A DNA stretch of 64,000 nt. Origin: Ectobius pallidus. Lineage: Eukaryota; Arthropoda; Insecta; Blattodea; Ectobiidae. The translations under genes were made by a program, and so were the position numbers. The stretch covers positions 68,031,073-68,095,072 of the forward strand of contig CAXKWD010000006.1 in NCBI GenBank assembly GCA_964059195.1, written 5' to 3'. The notes beneath the pieces are model-generated. The model searched no databases. It saw nothing but the letters and a program-made list of their open reading frames with translations, and had not been told where the DNA came from. Shown here one piece after another: positions 22,653-33,111 of this stretch (within the stretch, counting starts at the first letter, position 1; every line of letters begins with the position of its first letter).

Positions 22653-23310
22653 TAGTGTTTGGATGTTTATGACATGTCATATTTTTATACTGACCTCCAT
22701 TTCGCCGCAAACACAAATTAAATATGAATTGCACAATTGTTATCCAAATGGGACCATTTTTATTTTGCATACAAAGTCATATTTTGGTTATTTTCATAGT
22801 CTTGGTCATATTTCGGTCATATTTTAAATTTAACGTCATATTTCAGTTATAAATTCGGTAAACGATCACAATTATGCAATGTGTGCACTAAATTGTCGAC
22901 TTTTTCCGAAAAAGAGTCACGAATGTTTTGATTTTACTGTAACTGAAATGTGAAGGGACAATAACAAGTACTGTAATAGCACAATTACTTCTTCCTCCTT
23001 GTTGTTAGCAACTTCCAATAGACATGTTTTTAGAATATTTTCAGTTCACATTTGCAGTGGTATCTGGAAACATTAACAGATTAGAAGTACAACTGTAAAT
23101 CACCTGTAAAATTGTTGAAAAGACTATCTGATTGGATTCATGTGATGTAATAAATTAGTGTCATTAATCGTTTTAAATTGGAACGTTTATTTTTAGAAAA
23201 TACTTTTTTATGATGTCATATTTAGAATTTTTGAGTCATATTTAGCCATTTTAAGGTCATATTGGCAGTAATATTTTTAACTTCTTTAGGTCATAAACAT
23301 CCGAACCCTA
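22653..23310 (+). mobile_element. hAT-type non-autonomous element with subterminal GTCATATT motifs
   Basis: The left end TAGTGTTTGGATGTTTATGA is matched by the reverse complement of the right end, TAGGGTTCGGATGTTTATGA, with two mismatches. A perfect 8-bp duplication flanks the 658-bp element, as for hAT. GTCATATT recurs about eight times in the same orientation: near 22675, 22778, 22806, 22817, 22835, 23214, 23236 and 23257. The motifs cluster toward the two ends. Subterminal repeats serve as transposase binding sites in known hAT elements. No coding capacity remains. Confidence 0.9.
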
Positions 23311-23318
23311 GTTATGAC
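23311..23318. other. 8-bp target site duplication, right
   Basis: Exact repeat of 22645-22652. Confidence 0.88.
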
Positions 23319-24294
23319 ATTAGCGGTTGGTTTTAACGAGAAGATTCCTGAAAACTGAGCCCAAAGATCGCGTTGTTAAGAAGCAAATTATTTCACGTGA
23401 GCCCATGAAGAGGTAGGTAATTGTTTCTATGCAATGCTACTACAGTGAAATAATTATAATATTAATTATAATATAGATTTACAAAGCATAAAAGTACTTA
23501 CTTTAAAACCGGAGAGAAAGACAATGACTCCGCTACTGAACTCAAGTGTGCTAATCAGTATGTGACAAATTAAGATCTAAATACACATGCTCTGCTCATA
23601 TGAATATCTGTTTTATAAACTCGCAAGGGCATATAATTGAATTCTAATTAACGTTATGAGATACAAAAGACCAACCGCACCTAACATTACAAACTCGAAA
23701 CGTTTTCAATGCTAACACATTAGCTATTCCCAGTTCCAACGCTTTTTTATTTGTTGTAGTAACGAGGCAACCACTAGCAGCAGTAGCCGATGTGTTGTTT
23801 ATATTAACTGTACAATATACTCTGTACAACAAAGCATTCAACTTCACTACCCATTATGACACAAATAACTAACAGTACCAGGCTTTTGTGTCTGCAGCGA
23901 ATGGTTGCCTTTTGTAAACTTCCAGGTTTATCTCTTTCCAACACACTTTTCCTCTTCGTCCAGTCTACTGACTGCTTCATTGTATGTCGAACTCGCAGAT
24001 TTAAGGTTTTAAAGACTTTAGAAAACAGAATAGGACACTTAACAGAAGAGAATGAATTTAATTCATTAAGTGCATAATAGAAAATTAATTTTTAGTGTAA
24101 CCCAACAGCTAAAAGAAAACCAGTTTTCCTACCATTTTATTAAATGTTTCTCGATTGAAGTAATAAAATAATATTCCTAGGCTTTATCCGGAAAGGAAAT
24201 TCCAATGTTTTATAAAACAGTATCCTCTCCCTACATTATATGTAGGCTACGTTTAATTGGGGAGGATCTGTGATAGAATAAGTTCCTCTCTACC
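23319..24294. other. intergenic DNA, nothing recognised
   Basis: Short open frames at 23644-23847 and 23856-24077 have no recognisable content. Confidence 0.4.
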
Positions 24295-24412
24295 TCCTCT
24301 TTAAGTAGCGGCTTCGGTCACGGAGACCATCTTTAACGGCAGTGGGTGTCGGCAGGCTGACCACATGTCCCCAATCCTGCCTATGGTAGATGATGCAGGG
24401 GTCGGATGATAG
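24295..24412 (+). repeat. dispersed repeat family E, copy 1
   Basis: AAGTAGCGGCTTCGGTCACG then GAGACCATC, followed by TCCCCAATCCTGCC and GGTAGATGATG, recurs with changes on the minus strand at 57180-57350 (AAGTAGCGGCTCCGGTCAAG). It looks retroposon-like, but the class is unknown. Confidence 0.55.
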
Positions 24413-24420
24413 ACCTAGTT

Positions 24421-24599
24421 CATGGGTGCGCAACTGTGACACATCGTGTCACTGTGCGGTAGGGGAATTTCAACCACTACAGTCGCCCTTGACGTCAGCA
24501 TAAAGCAGTTTCGACGTGACACTGAACATGAAGAACAGGTTTCTTACGTCACAGCAAGGGATGGGGACTAAAACGTTTCCCCTCAGTTGCTCACCTATG
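24421..24599 (-). mobile_element. hAT MITE related to the element at 15749-17340
   Basis: Left end CATGGGTGCGCAACTG (24421-24436) and right end CAGTTGCTCACCTATG (24584-24599) form 16-bp imperfect TIRs. They are flanked by ACCTAGTT duplications at 24413-24420 and 24600-24607. The reverse complement of the 179-bp element aligns with both outer segments of the 1.6-kb hAT element, including GAGCAACTGAGGGGA, TTCATGTTCAGTGTC, TTGACGTCAAG and CACAGTTGCGCACCC. It is therefore an internal-deletion derivative that depends on a transposase in trans. Confidence 0.88.
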
Positions 24600-24785
24600 A
24601 CCTAGTTCTTCAGGGATCCAGAGCCACGGAATTTAGTTCTATCTCCTCTTCACTAACTTCACTATCTCAGGTCCCCTCTATCATCACGCGTCTATGCTCT
24701 ATTATCACATCATACTTGATCTAGACATGATTATATTCTCACCATACCTAAGAATCATACATATTTTTATTCATCATTCACAATT

Positions 24786-25015
24786 TCAGTCATCCTTATG
24801 TGGAATTCTTTACCATCTCACATCAAGGATCGCCGCGGCGGTCAGGACTACTTAAAGGAGTATAAAATGTTAACATAATTTACATGTATATTATATAATC
24901 ATATGTCTCTTATTTATTATTAATTATATTATCTGGTAACGTTTGAACGTATCCACCTCTGGTTAGTGGAAGAGAAGGCCTTAAGGCCTTAACTGCACAC
25001 AACTTAACACAACTC
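24786..25015 (+). pseudogene. 3' end of a non-LTR retrotransposon (LINE)
   Basis: The tail of a reverse-transcriptase reading frame is visible: ILMWNSLPSHIKD and then a degraded segment to TAA at 24876-24878. The WNSLP-x-x-I motif is typical of the C-terminal end of Jockey/CR1-like ORF2 proteins. The following 3' untranslated part contains AAGGCCTTAAGGCCTTAA (24974-24991), which has a close match at 56599-56616. That suggests both are 3' ends of one LINE family. The rest of the element is missing. Confidence 0.65.
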
Positions 25016-25287
25016 AAGTTGAAATATAAGGAGGATGACTTCTAAACTATAATAGATACACATAAATCAGCAAGTAGGGTCTTCATCCCATTCTTTATGT
25101 AAAGTAAGAGGATTTTTATCTTCTTACGACTGCCATTTATGGAAGCAAGGTGTTACACTAATATTTTCCTTAAAAATCGCAAACTTAAAGTTCACTGGTG
25201 CTATTGCTTGATGATTGCTTATATTAGTAGACTACATAAATATTGAACTCTGAAAAGCTTAAATAAAACACACTATTATTTTACTTG
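25016..25287. other. intergenic DNA, nothing recognised
   Basis: No signals were seen between the LINE tail and the family D copy. Confidence 0.4.
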
Positions 25288-25760
25288 CAGGTGCCCGCGG
25301 CTTCGCTCGTGATTAATTACTCTACTGCTAACAGAAAAATGATTAAAACATTATATTTATTAAAACTAGTATTTTTTACAGGAATTGCATGAATTACATA
25401 ATTTTATTCTTAATTATACTGTTTTATAATTATTAAACGAATAAAATGAATCTTGTGCATACAGATTAGAAAAGAAACGATTAAAACGTACCACAGATTC
25501 ATGGACCTTACCCAAATCATGCATAAATAATAAAAATATTGTTAATTAAGCATCTAAATACCCCGCTTCGAGGTGCATTTCACGAATACAGCGTGCCTCT
25601 TAGGATAAAGACCTCAATTTCAAGTTCCCTAACACCCCCCCCCCAAAAAAAAAATCCGCCATAGTGAGTTTCGTCCAAATCAGTCAATGATTTCCCATTT
25701 AGGCGTGCATTAAAACGAACTAACAAAATCGAAGATATCGACATATTGATGTTTTATATT
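25288..25760 (-). mobile_element. dispersed repeat family D, inverse copy
   Basis: It begins at GCAGGTGCCCGCGGCTTCGC and shares, inverted, the blocks of 16160-16877: GCTTCGAGGTGCATTTC, and GAGTTTCGTCCAAATCAGTC with CCCATTTAGGCGTG. The middle has diverged, and a C11 tract with a following A10 tract interrupts it (about 25627-25650). Confidence 0.6.
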
Positions 25761-25781
25761 GCAAACATCGATTACAGCGAT

Positions 25782-25782
<1 letters not shown>

Positions 25783-25814
<32 letters not shown>
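25783..25814. repeat. T32 homopolymer
   Basis: A run of about 32 T adjoining family D. It may be the poly(A) tail of a minus-strand retroposon whose body would lie to its left, or a slippage product. Confidence 0.85.
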
Positions 25815-25815
<1 letters not shown>

Positions 25816-27321
25816 GTTGCTATGCTATGGCCATTGAGCTCTACGAGTAAGGCCACCTTCAATTAAATTCACAATTGAATACGGTTTTGTTAATAGGTGG
25901 CGTTGGATGTACACGGAAACACAAGCTCAAAATAAATATTATAGGCCTATTAGATTTGTCATTGCATCATTGTTGGTAACAAACTATAGGCTAGACCTAA
26001 TAGAAATAAATTTTAAAGTGAAAATATCGAAACAGAGTGATATTTATTTATAACACAACGGGATGTTGAGATTTAACGAAATCATGCAGATAAGTCGGAT
26101 AATTTATTTTTATAATACCATTTCGATTAACAGAAGAAGAAAGGAAGAAATATTTCAAAAAAGGAAGAAAGTTGTTCAAGAATTCAATACTTATCAACTG
26201 GTATGTATCCTTGTCCTAAAATTTCTAAAAGGGTAGCGTACCCTGTATTAATCAATGTGTATATATGCCCACTCCACATTTCCTAAATGGGAATTTGGCA
26301 CGGTATCTTTACAGGATAACATTGTATTTAATCTAACCCGTTCAATTTGTGCGTGCATATGTTCCTATATGAGGTTCTAGTATATGTGTGTATTTTGGGT
26401 GGGTGGCGGGAGAAGCAGCGTTTCGTTCTGCTGTATAGTAGTATCTAGACATCCAATTAGAACTAATATTGATTTCTGCGGCTTGCCAAGCCCGCGGACG
26501 ATGCTGCTCCTGTTTGGCCTAGCTCTGTGGAGGGATGGTTATTTGCTGGTCCCTCCATACCCCATACCAAATCCATCCTCCTAAAAAGCTCGGGGGAGAG
26601 GGTGGTATAAAGGGATAGAAGAATGAGTTTATACCACAACTAGATTCCCACAGTATAACTGTATGTCGGCATACCGACAAACACATTCACTTATACACCC
26701 CTTTCCCGCCCTCTCACATACTATGTACTAACCTGCATAAAAACCAACACACGCAGCCGAGTGGGTTTGGAGTTATTGCCCTAAACAAGCATATATCTCA
26801 TTCCAAACAACAAGTCGTTTACTTTTATTTTAAAGAGCATATATTGCTCTGTAGTGTGAATATGATAAAATAAATTCAATGTTCAACTGCCTGAGGTTTC
26901 CTCCATAGAATCGTATACGAGATTTGTGACTACGAAGGAAATCTCGAACGTTACGATAATGATTCTTACCCCTTGCAAACGAATAAGTCACTTATTAATG
27001 TTCTTTAAACTATTCTTATTTTTGATTTGTATTGGCAGTGATATGAAAATATGCAATAAGTAAATTACGAGTAGAAACTTTAGTAGACAAAACGTACTAA
27101 AATTATAGGAATATTAAATATGAGACCTAAAAGAAAATCTTTCAATTAAAACAGCCTTATTAAAGATACTAGACAAATTCTTATTTGTAGTAAGGAAAAA
27201 CGGGAAGAAAAAGTAGAAAACAAAAAGCCGTAAAAGGTCATGGATGGTCCATAACTGTTTGTTATATATTTGAAAATTATAAAAAGAGGGAAAAATGCAA
27301 ATAAAGATGCCGTCGCAGATG
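25815..27321. other. intergenic DNA, nothing recognised
   Basis: A GC-richer patch at about 26390-26620 contains a 66-codon plus-strand frame without recognisable content. Otherwise the stretch is AT-rich. Confidence 0.4.
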
Positions 27322-27909
27322 GTAAACTGCGGCACGGTCGTATAAACACAGCATTCAGGTACGTAAATTCCAGCACTAGAAATGTGTGCGTAAACTCCAG
27401 CACTAGCAATGTGTAAACTCCAACACTAGCAATGTGTAAACTCCAGCACTGTCAACTCCAGCACCGTAACATTTTTCCCTCTCGCTTTACCGAATGGCTA
27501 TGCGAAATGGATAGGTGTGGTTCCAAATATTTGGCCAATTTTAATCTTCACTGCTCGTCAAAAATTAAAATTACATCTCAGAAAATGCTCTCTTTGTAAT
27601 TTTGATTTAAATAAGGTGCTATTAACGGAATAAACTATAGATATTTCCTTTTGAAAGTGTCGTTGTTGCATGTGTGAAATACGCTGATATTTGGGTATTG
27701 TTTTTATCAGTTTTTAAATTCTTCTGGGAAACAAATGCAGACTACTCAGAGTTTGTCTATCACTTATGTAGTAGTAAACATTGGTAATAAGTTAATAACA
27801 TTACGTGGTGGATTTTACGTCTCTACTATATTCTCTCAAATCCGCATGTCGGAGTTTACATAGCCACAATATTTATGCGCCGGAGTTGACCAACCGTGCC
27901 GGAGTTTAC
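27322..27909. mobile_element. candidate fold-back element with clustered GTAAACTCC motifs
   Basis: The left end GTAAACTGCGGCACGGTCG and right end CAACCGTGCCGGAGTTTAC are inverted copies with 2-3 mismatches. The GTAAACTCCAGCAC-type word is repeated five more times on the left (27363, 27390, 27413, 27436, 27451, with 23-bp spacing in the middle). It occurs three times inverted on the right (27851, 27882, 27901). Inverted arrays of subterminal motifs suggest a non-autonomous DNA transposon. No clear target duplication was found. Confidence 0.6.
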
Positions 27910-28914
27910 TACTACCCATCATGATAATAATTTAATTAGAAAAAGATTACTGGAAAAGACGTCACTCTTTAGAATACTTTCAATAAAAATAAGTGCATTA
28001 ATAAATCACTCTTAACTTTACTAACTAACAAGACAGGTTCAGCTTAAGGCATTTTTGTTTTTGGTCTGTCTATAACCTTATAGGCCTCTCTATTACGTGT
28101 TCGACATCGGGGTTGTTCTGTAAAATATGCCTATATGTTTATAATGGTTCAGGAATCGTAAATATTAAGATGCGATTGATAATCAAAGCAAAAGTTTTTG
28201 TTGTAAGATCTGCACCTTAAAATTTGCCAATGAACTGTTCTACTTTTCCCCAACAACAAACAATCCGTATATTTTTAATTCAATTATCAATTCGATACCT
28301 CTGTTAAAGTAGCGTGTGTGTTCTGAGATTCATTCTACCTAGAAATCTCAAGAGAGGCTCTCGGGTGGTTCAATAATTCAAATATTACTATTAAGTCCAA
28401 TTAATTATTTTTCAGTACTTTACCAATAACTAAATACTTTAAGTAATCGCTTTAATAATTAAATTGTACTATAAGGCCTAATGTACTAATTTCATAATAA
28501 GTTTTCTCCTATTATGTTTAAGTGAAATATTTCTACTGTAAAGAATTCTTCAACACCACTTTCATTACTTTTCTTTTGTGCATAATGAATACTTTCTAAT
28601 ATTATCATTAAGGATTTAAGATAGATTAAATTAATACCCTCTAAAGGATATTAGTAAAATTATTTAGGCCTACTCCTGCAGCATTCTCAAACAGCAGATT
28701 TATATTGGTATTTTCTAGAAATTGCACACAAAGCAGTTAATTCTTTTTTTAAGGACTATTTCATAATTATAATCTAAGGTGGAACTTATGAATTAAAGAC
28801 ACATATATAACACTAACACTAACTAACATATAAAATAACGTTGCCTGTTTGCCATGTTGTAAAAATTTTAAGTATCCTTAAAACATTTAATGTTATATTA
28901 TATTTATTAAACTG
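27910..28914. other. AT-rich intergenic DNA, nothing recognised
   Basis: No coding or repeat structure was seen. Confidence 0.4.
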
Positions 28915-28921
28915 TCTTTAG

Positions 28922-29342
28922 TTGGCTTGCCCGGTTTTCAGACAAAATCCCGGTGTCCCGGCCGGTTTACTTCACGTCCCGCTAAAAATTTAATTTGATT
29001 TTCTAGATGACCAAAAAAGTCTAAAAAGAAGTCCTAGCCAATGAAAAGTACATGTAAATATTGTTCAATTTTTTATTCCTCATTCAAAGTGTTTCTTCTT
29101 ACTTAAGTAACTTTTAAATATTAAAATGTTAGAAATAAAATGTTTAAATTTATATGCTTATGTCATTTATTACTACCCCTGGTTTAGGTTCCTAATCAGT
29201 AACCATTTATTCATAGCATTGAGAATAAACTACAGTCTAAAACACTCTAAAAACCCGCCAAGGGTATGTACCCTTGAATACTCGCGACGCTGGGGGCCAT
29301 TCCGGTGTCCCGGTTGAACATTTAAGAAATCTGGCAAGCCTA
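28922..29342 (+). mobile_element. non-autonomous TIR element, hAT-like
   Basis: The left end TTGGCTTGCCCGGTTTT and the right end (reverse complement TAGGCTTGCCAGATTT) form imperfect TIRs. TCTTTAG occurs on both outer sides (28915-28921, 29343-29349). That is a 7-bp direct repeat that may be an eroded 8-bp target duplication. CGGTGTCCCGG occurs near both ends (28950-28960 and 29303-29313). The element is 421 bp and non-coding. Confidence 0.7.
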
Positions 29343-29603
29343 TCTTTAGGCACAAGTACAGGCATTCTGCAGTTTAGAAATAAAGCACAAACAAAAAAAT
29401 TTACAACATACAATCACTTTTATTTTTGAAAATATATCAAGAGTGCAGAAGCCATTTCTTATAAGATGTAGAGTATTATTTGCAGAGAATGTCTGACAAC
29501 GTCGGAATATAATTTAATAGTTTGCTTACTAAATTTTTTTAAATGTTAATGCAACAATTTATTCTAGTGTTGCATCCATCACCGTTTTCGAAGACTATAA
29601 TCA
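29343..29603. other. intergenic DNA
   Basis: Nothing recognised. Confidence 0.4.
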
Positions 29604-29760
29604 TTATTGTTGGTACAGAGGTGTACTAAGATATTTCAGTTTTAAAATTGTTAAAATTTCATACTCAACGAATAACGGTTTATAATGAGACCTACCGAGA
29701 CATTTTAAAATGATCCTAAGAGTTCTCCTTTGCGTTATCAATAATACTTCATCTATGACT
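29604..29760 (-). pseudogene. LINE reverse-transcriptase C-terminal fragment
   Basis: The minus-strand frame contains ITQRRTLRIILKCLGRSHYK then PLFVEYEILTILKLKY. This fits the post-RT region of CR1/Jockey-type ORF2 proteins, where Q-(K/R)-x-(A/T)-(L/V)-R-I-I and P-L-F-x-x-x-x-I-L-T are conserved. Sequence upstream in the 78-codon frame (29604-29840) is not recognisable, so only about 50 codons survive. The normal role is target-primed reverse transcription. This is a dead remnant. Confidence 0.65.
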
Positions 29761-29840
29761 GATTGGCAATCTCGTATATAAAGACTGAGTTGCTTTAATA
29801 AGTAAACAATGGAAAATATGTCGTATAAACTTCCACACAT

Positions 29841-30242
29841 ATATTTGTTAAGAATTGTTTTGATGAAGTTACCACCTCCAGATTAAATAGATCTAATAGA
29901 TTTAAGAATCTTACCGAATTTGTCATTCATTTTCCTTGTAGTAACAGGCATGTTAACTGAATAAATAAATGCTCCGACTATTCAAGACTTTGATTTCCTT
30001 GGTCAAGTAAATAAATCTTAAAAGAGAAAGCAAATTAAACAATATCATTATTCTATGACTTAAGTCTGCTTTAGTTATTGTTATTTTTACGTGGAGATGT
30101 TTTTATGGACTGATGCAGTATAATATAAGAATAAGTTTTTTCTTTTTTTTAATTATTCAGGGTTGTTCAAGAAACTATAGTAATCTACATTTAAGCCAAC
30201 TTTTTTCTTTCTTAACGATACCATTACTATGAATGTTAATAG

Positions 30243-30243
<1 letters not shown>
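29841..30243. other. intergenic DNA
   Basis: Nothing recognised. Confidence 0.4.

Positions 30244-30282
<39 letters not shown>
30244..30282. repeat. (TTA)n microsatellite
   Basis: About 13 TTA units, uninterrupted. Confidence 0.92.
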
Positions 30283-32367
30283 TAGATTATTTTGCATTCT
30301 TTAACTGCATATGGGTCATATCACGTGTTTAGAATGTTTGCGTGTACTAGGAATCTTTTGTAAAAATTTGCAGTGTGCATATTTCTATTGTTCAGTGAAG
30401 TCTTCTTTTTAGATATCCATTTTAAAATATTATAACATATGACATAGCATGATGAATTATAGAATGTAAACAAGTCCTTAAGAATTTACTATACGTCAGT
30501 AGCAGTAAAAAGGTTAACATAATAAAAATGACATATTTGCAGAAGCTCGTTGACTTGAAATGCTGCAAAACATACATGTATATAATGCAGAGAATTGCTA
30601 TTATCCTTGAACTGAATTTCGCCCTAACATGATTTCAGCAACGTATAACGATCAATCAGCCAGACAGGAGACGCATGTGTATTATAAACCATGCATCCAA
30701 TGCTTCTCCCAATACTAGGAACACAGAGTTCTCCATTACCAGCATCAAAAAGGTCACTTAATTATATCCAGTGTGCAGCTTCTATATTGTGACAACCTCA
30801 TTAAAGAAGAAGCAAATGTATTTGGCTTCATATATACGAGTATCATTATTACTACTGTCACATAGGAACACCTTTGTGTTTGTTTCTCTTTGTATTATTT
30901 TTTTTATATCACAAAAATCTCTAGGGACATGAACCGTATCTGTAGAATATTATCAGTGTAACTCGGAGAGAAATTTGTTATATGGACGTCCATATTATTA
31001 CATGCGTATATATGCAAATTACATAACAAATGTTGATAGAATATTATAAAACAGATGTCGCCGTTTGCCATGTGCCATGAGTAGATCCACACAAAGTACT
31101 TTTCATTCTAGTATTTAATATAGGACTGATCATTCTTTTATCTATTTTAAAATTTTGAGATCACGTTTTTGTATACTTCTTTTAAATATACCTACCCTTA
31201 CCCAGTTCCTTGGAGTTGGTGTGTTTTGGAAATCGCCGATAAATTCACGAGCGAGGAAGTGAATATTTAACGAATAATATGTAATAAATAATTAATAAGG
31301 TGTATTGAAATTTATTTGAATATCATTTTATATTGAGACAGCAGAACTATTAAAACGCATTCATGACATGTAATCAGTATGGCTGTTTCTTTGGAAAAAA
31401 AGATAAGTTAATAAACCTTCATTTATTCAAGTATTATTTGCTGAAATTATTTAATATTGAAGATATGTTGCGTAAAGCATAATTACTTACTGTTGTAGTT
31501 CCTAGGGATGGATACTGGCAAGTAAGCTTACTGTTTCTTGAAAGATATTATTCACGTAGGAAAAAAACAATCCTCAGCTGCCCGAACGAGTATATTACCG
31601 AAAGGGAGGGAAATGATAGCTTTCTCTCTGAATTCATCTCCACCTCTCAATGGGCTTCCCTTCTACTTGCATTTCACCAGTGTACATTCATGCTGTTGAT
31701 GTTATGTCTATAATGTTTACAGGGGGTGAACACAATTATTAAATGCTGTCGTTGCTGAACTGCCCATAAAATACTATAATACTAATTCCTGAAGAAATAT
31801 AATCGTAATATTTGTTTTATTTCCATTAAAATAAAACTTAACGTACAGCGACAATTGTGCGTATGCGCAGGTCACTGCCTAGAGAGACTCCAACCTGATT
31901 AGTTTTTACGGAAAATACGTGTCTTTGTCACAATTGTAGAAGATAATACAGCAATTTCGATAAAGATAGAGTTAATCAGGTCTGTGATTGGCTAATTTAA
32001 GACTTTGTCTTGCATGTTCTTGGTCCAAATCGGAAGGAAGCTGTATGTGGTAAATAGTTGACATAAGAACACGGCCATACCGGCCAACAATAGTCGACGT
32101 AAGAAAATACATACGGACATCATACTCCCCAGAGGCAGGTCCGAAAAGTTTTCCGTTCCTCTTTTATTTTGTCACATTGAGCAAATTACTAAAAAATCTA
32201 TAATAATCTAGGATTATTCATATAATGTAGGGTTTGAAAGGTAAGAGCCTTTATCTGAAATGATTAACTTCATACAAACAATATGATTATATTTAGGCCT
32301 AATTAGTTCTATTATCTTACACTTTCTGACCATGTGGATCTAAGAATTTCATATTAGAGTTTGAATA

Positions 32368-32369
<2 letters not shown>
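30283..32369. other. AT-rich intergenic DNA, nothing recognised
   Basis: A 62-codon minus-strand frame (30904-31092) has no recognisable motif. Confidence 0.4.

Positions 32370-32402
<33 letters not shown>
32370..32402. repeat. (AT)n microsatellite
   Basis: About 16 AT units. Confidence 0.92.
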
Positions 32403-32404
<2 letters not shown>

Positions 32405-32673
32405 CTTCGCAAATCACAATTCGATCTATTTTTTTCAGAAAAAACTGTTAGAAGTGTTTTTAATTCGTGTTATGCAAAACTGATCCCATTAAAAATTAAA
32501 AATTAAGTGAGAAGATTCGCTATGCAATGGGTATGAGACACAAGAACGATTATAGTCTATAAATAGATATCTGGAATGATTCTATAATTATATTGCTCTT
32601 GCAACTCCCTCTATCATCTACACATAGAGAGTGAGAGAGAGAGGGGGGATAGAGTTACAAAGAGGGAGACAGA

Positions 32674-32699
32674 CGAAGAAGAAGAAGAAGAAGAAGAAA
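32674..32699. repeat. (GAA)n microsatellite
   Basis: About eight GAA units after a purine-rich lead-in at 32625-32670 (GAGAGAGAGGGGGG). Confidence 0.9.
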
Positions 32700-32871
32700 G
32701 AGATCACAATAAACAGATTTGCCATAGAAATATTATATGATTCATAGACATGCATTTGATCAAGGTCCTAATTTGAAGGCCTCGAGGCCAATAGGGCAGT
32801 AAAAGTTTAAATTATTTCTAACTTACAGTAGCTCTATCTCAGTTTATTAAACTAAATGAAACTTAACTAAA

Positions 32872-33111
32872 ATATTGTTAAAACTTTCCGGGCTCTGTTG
32901 CCGTGGTCCATCGGATTGCTTTCCGGACGTTTCGCCCACAACTGCGGCAGGCATCATCATCCAGCTGCTATATCAGTCGACAGCAAGACCTCGCCGAGGA
33001 AACTCCGAAGCAAAACTCACCGCTGATGATGCCTGCCGCAGTTGTGGGCGAAACGTCCGGAAAGCAATCCGATGGACCACGGCAACAGAGCCCGGAAAGT
33101 TTTAACAATAT
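32872..33111. mobile_element. fold-back repeat with 88-bp perfect arms (Penelope-like terminus)
   Basis: Positions 32872-32959 and 33024-33111 are exact reverse complements around a 64-base spacer. The arms are GC-rich and contain GGACGTTTCGCCC and GGCATCATCA, word patterns familiar from the ends of Penelope-like retroelements. A hammerhead-like core (CTGATGA ... GAAAC, 33020-33060) lies on the plus strand. By symmetry another lies on the minus strand near 32923-32963. The two overlapping open frames here (32875-33151) are products of the palindrome. Confidence 0.85.
33020..33060 (+). ncRNA. hammerhead-ribozyme-like core 1
   Basis: CCG, then CTGATGA (33023-33029), one T, stem GCCTGC (33031-33036) with GTGGGC (33044-33049) around a 7-base loop, then GAAA (33050-33053) and CGTC followed by CGG. 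The outer CCG/CGG gives three pairs for stem I. ACGT after GAA is self-complementary, allowing stem III only as a dimer. Such minimal dimeric hammerheads are known from Penelope-like elements. The extra T before stem II departs from the canonical core, so activity is uncertain. Confidence 0.45.
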
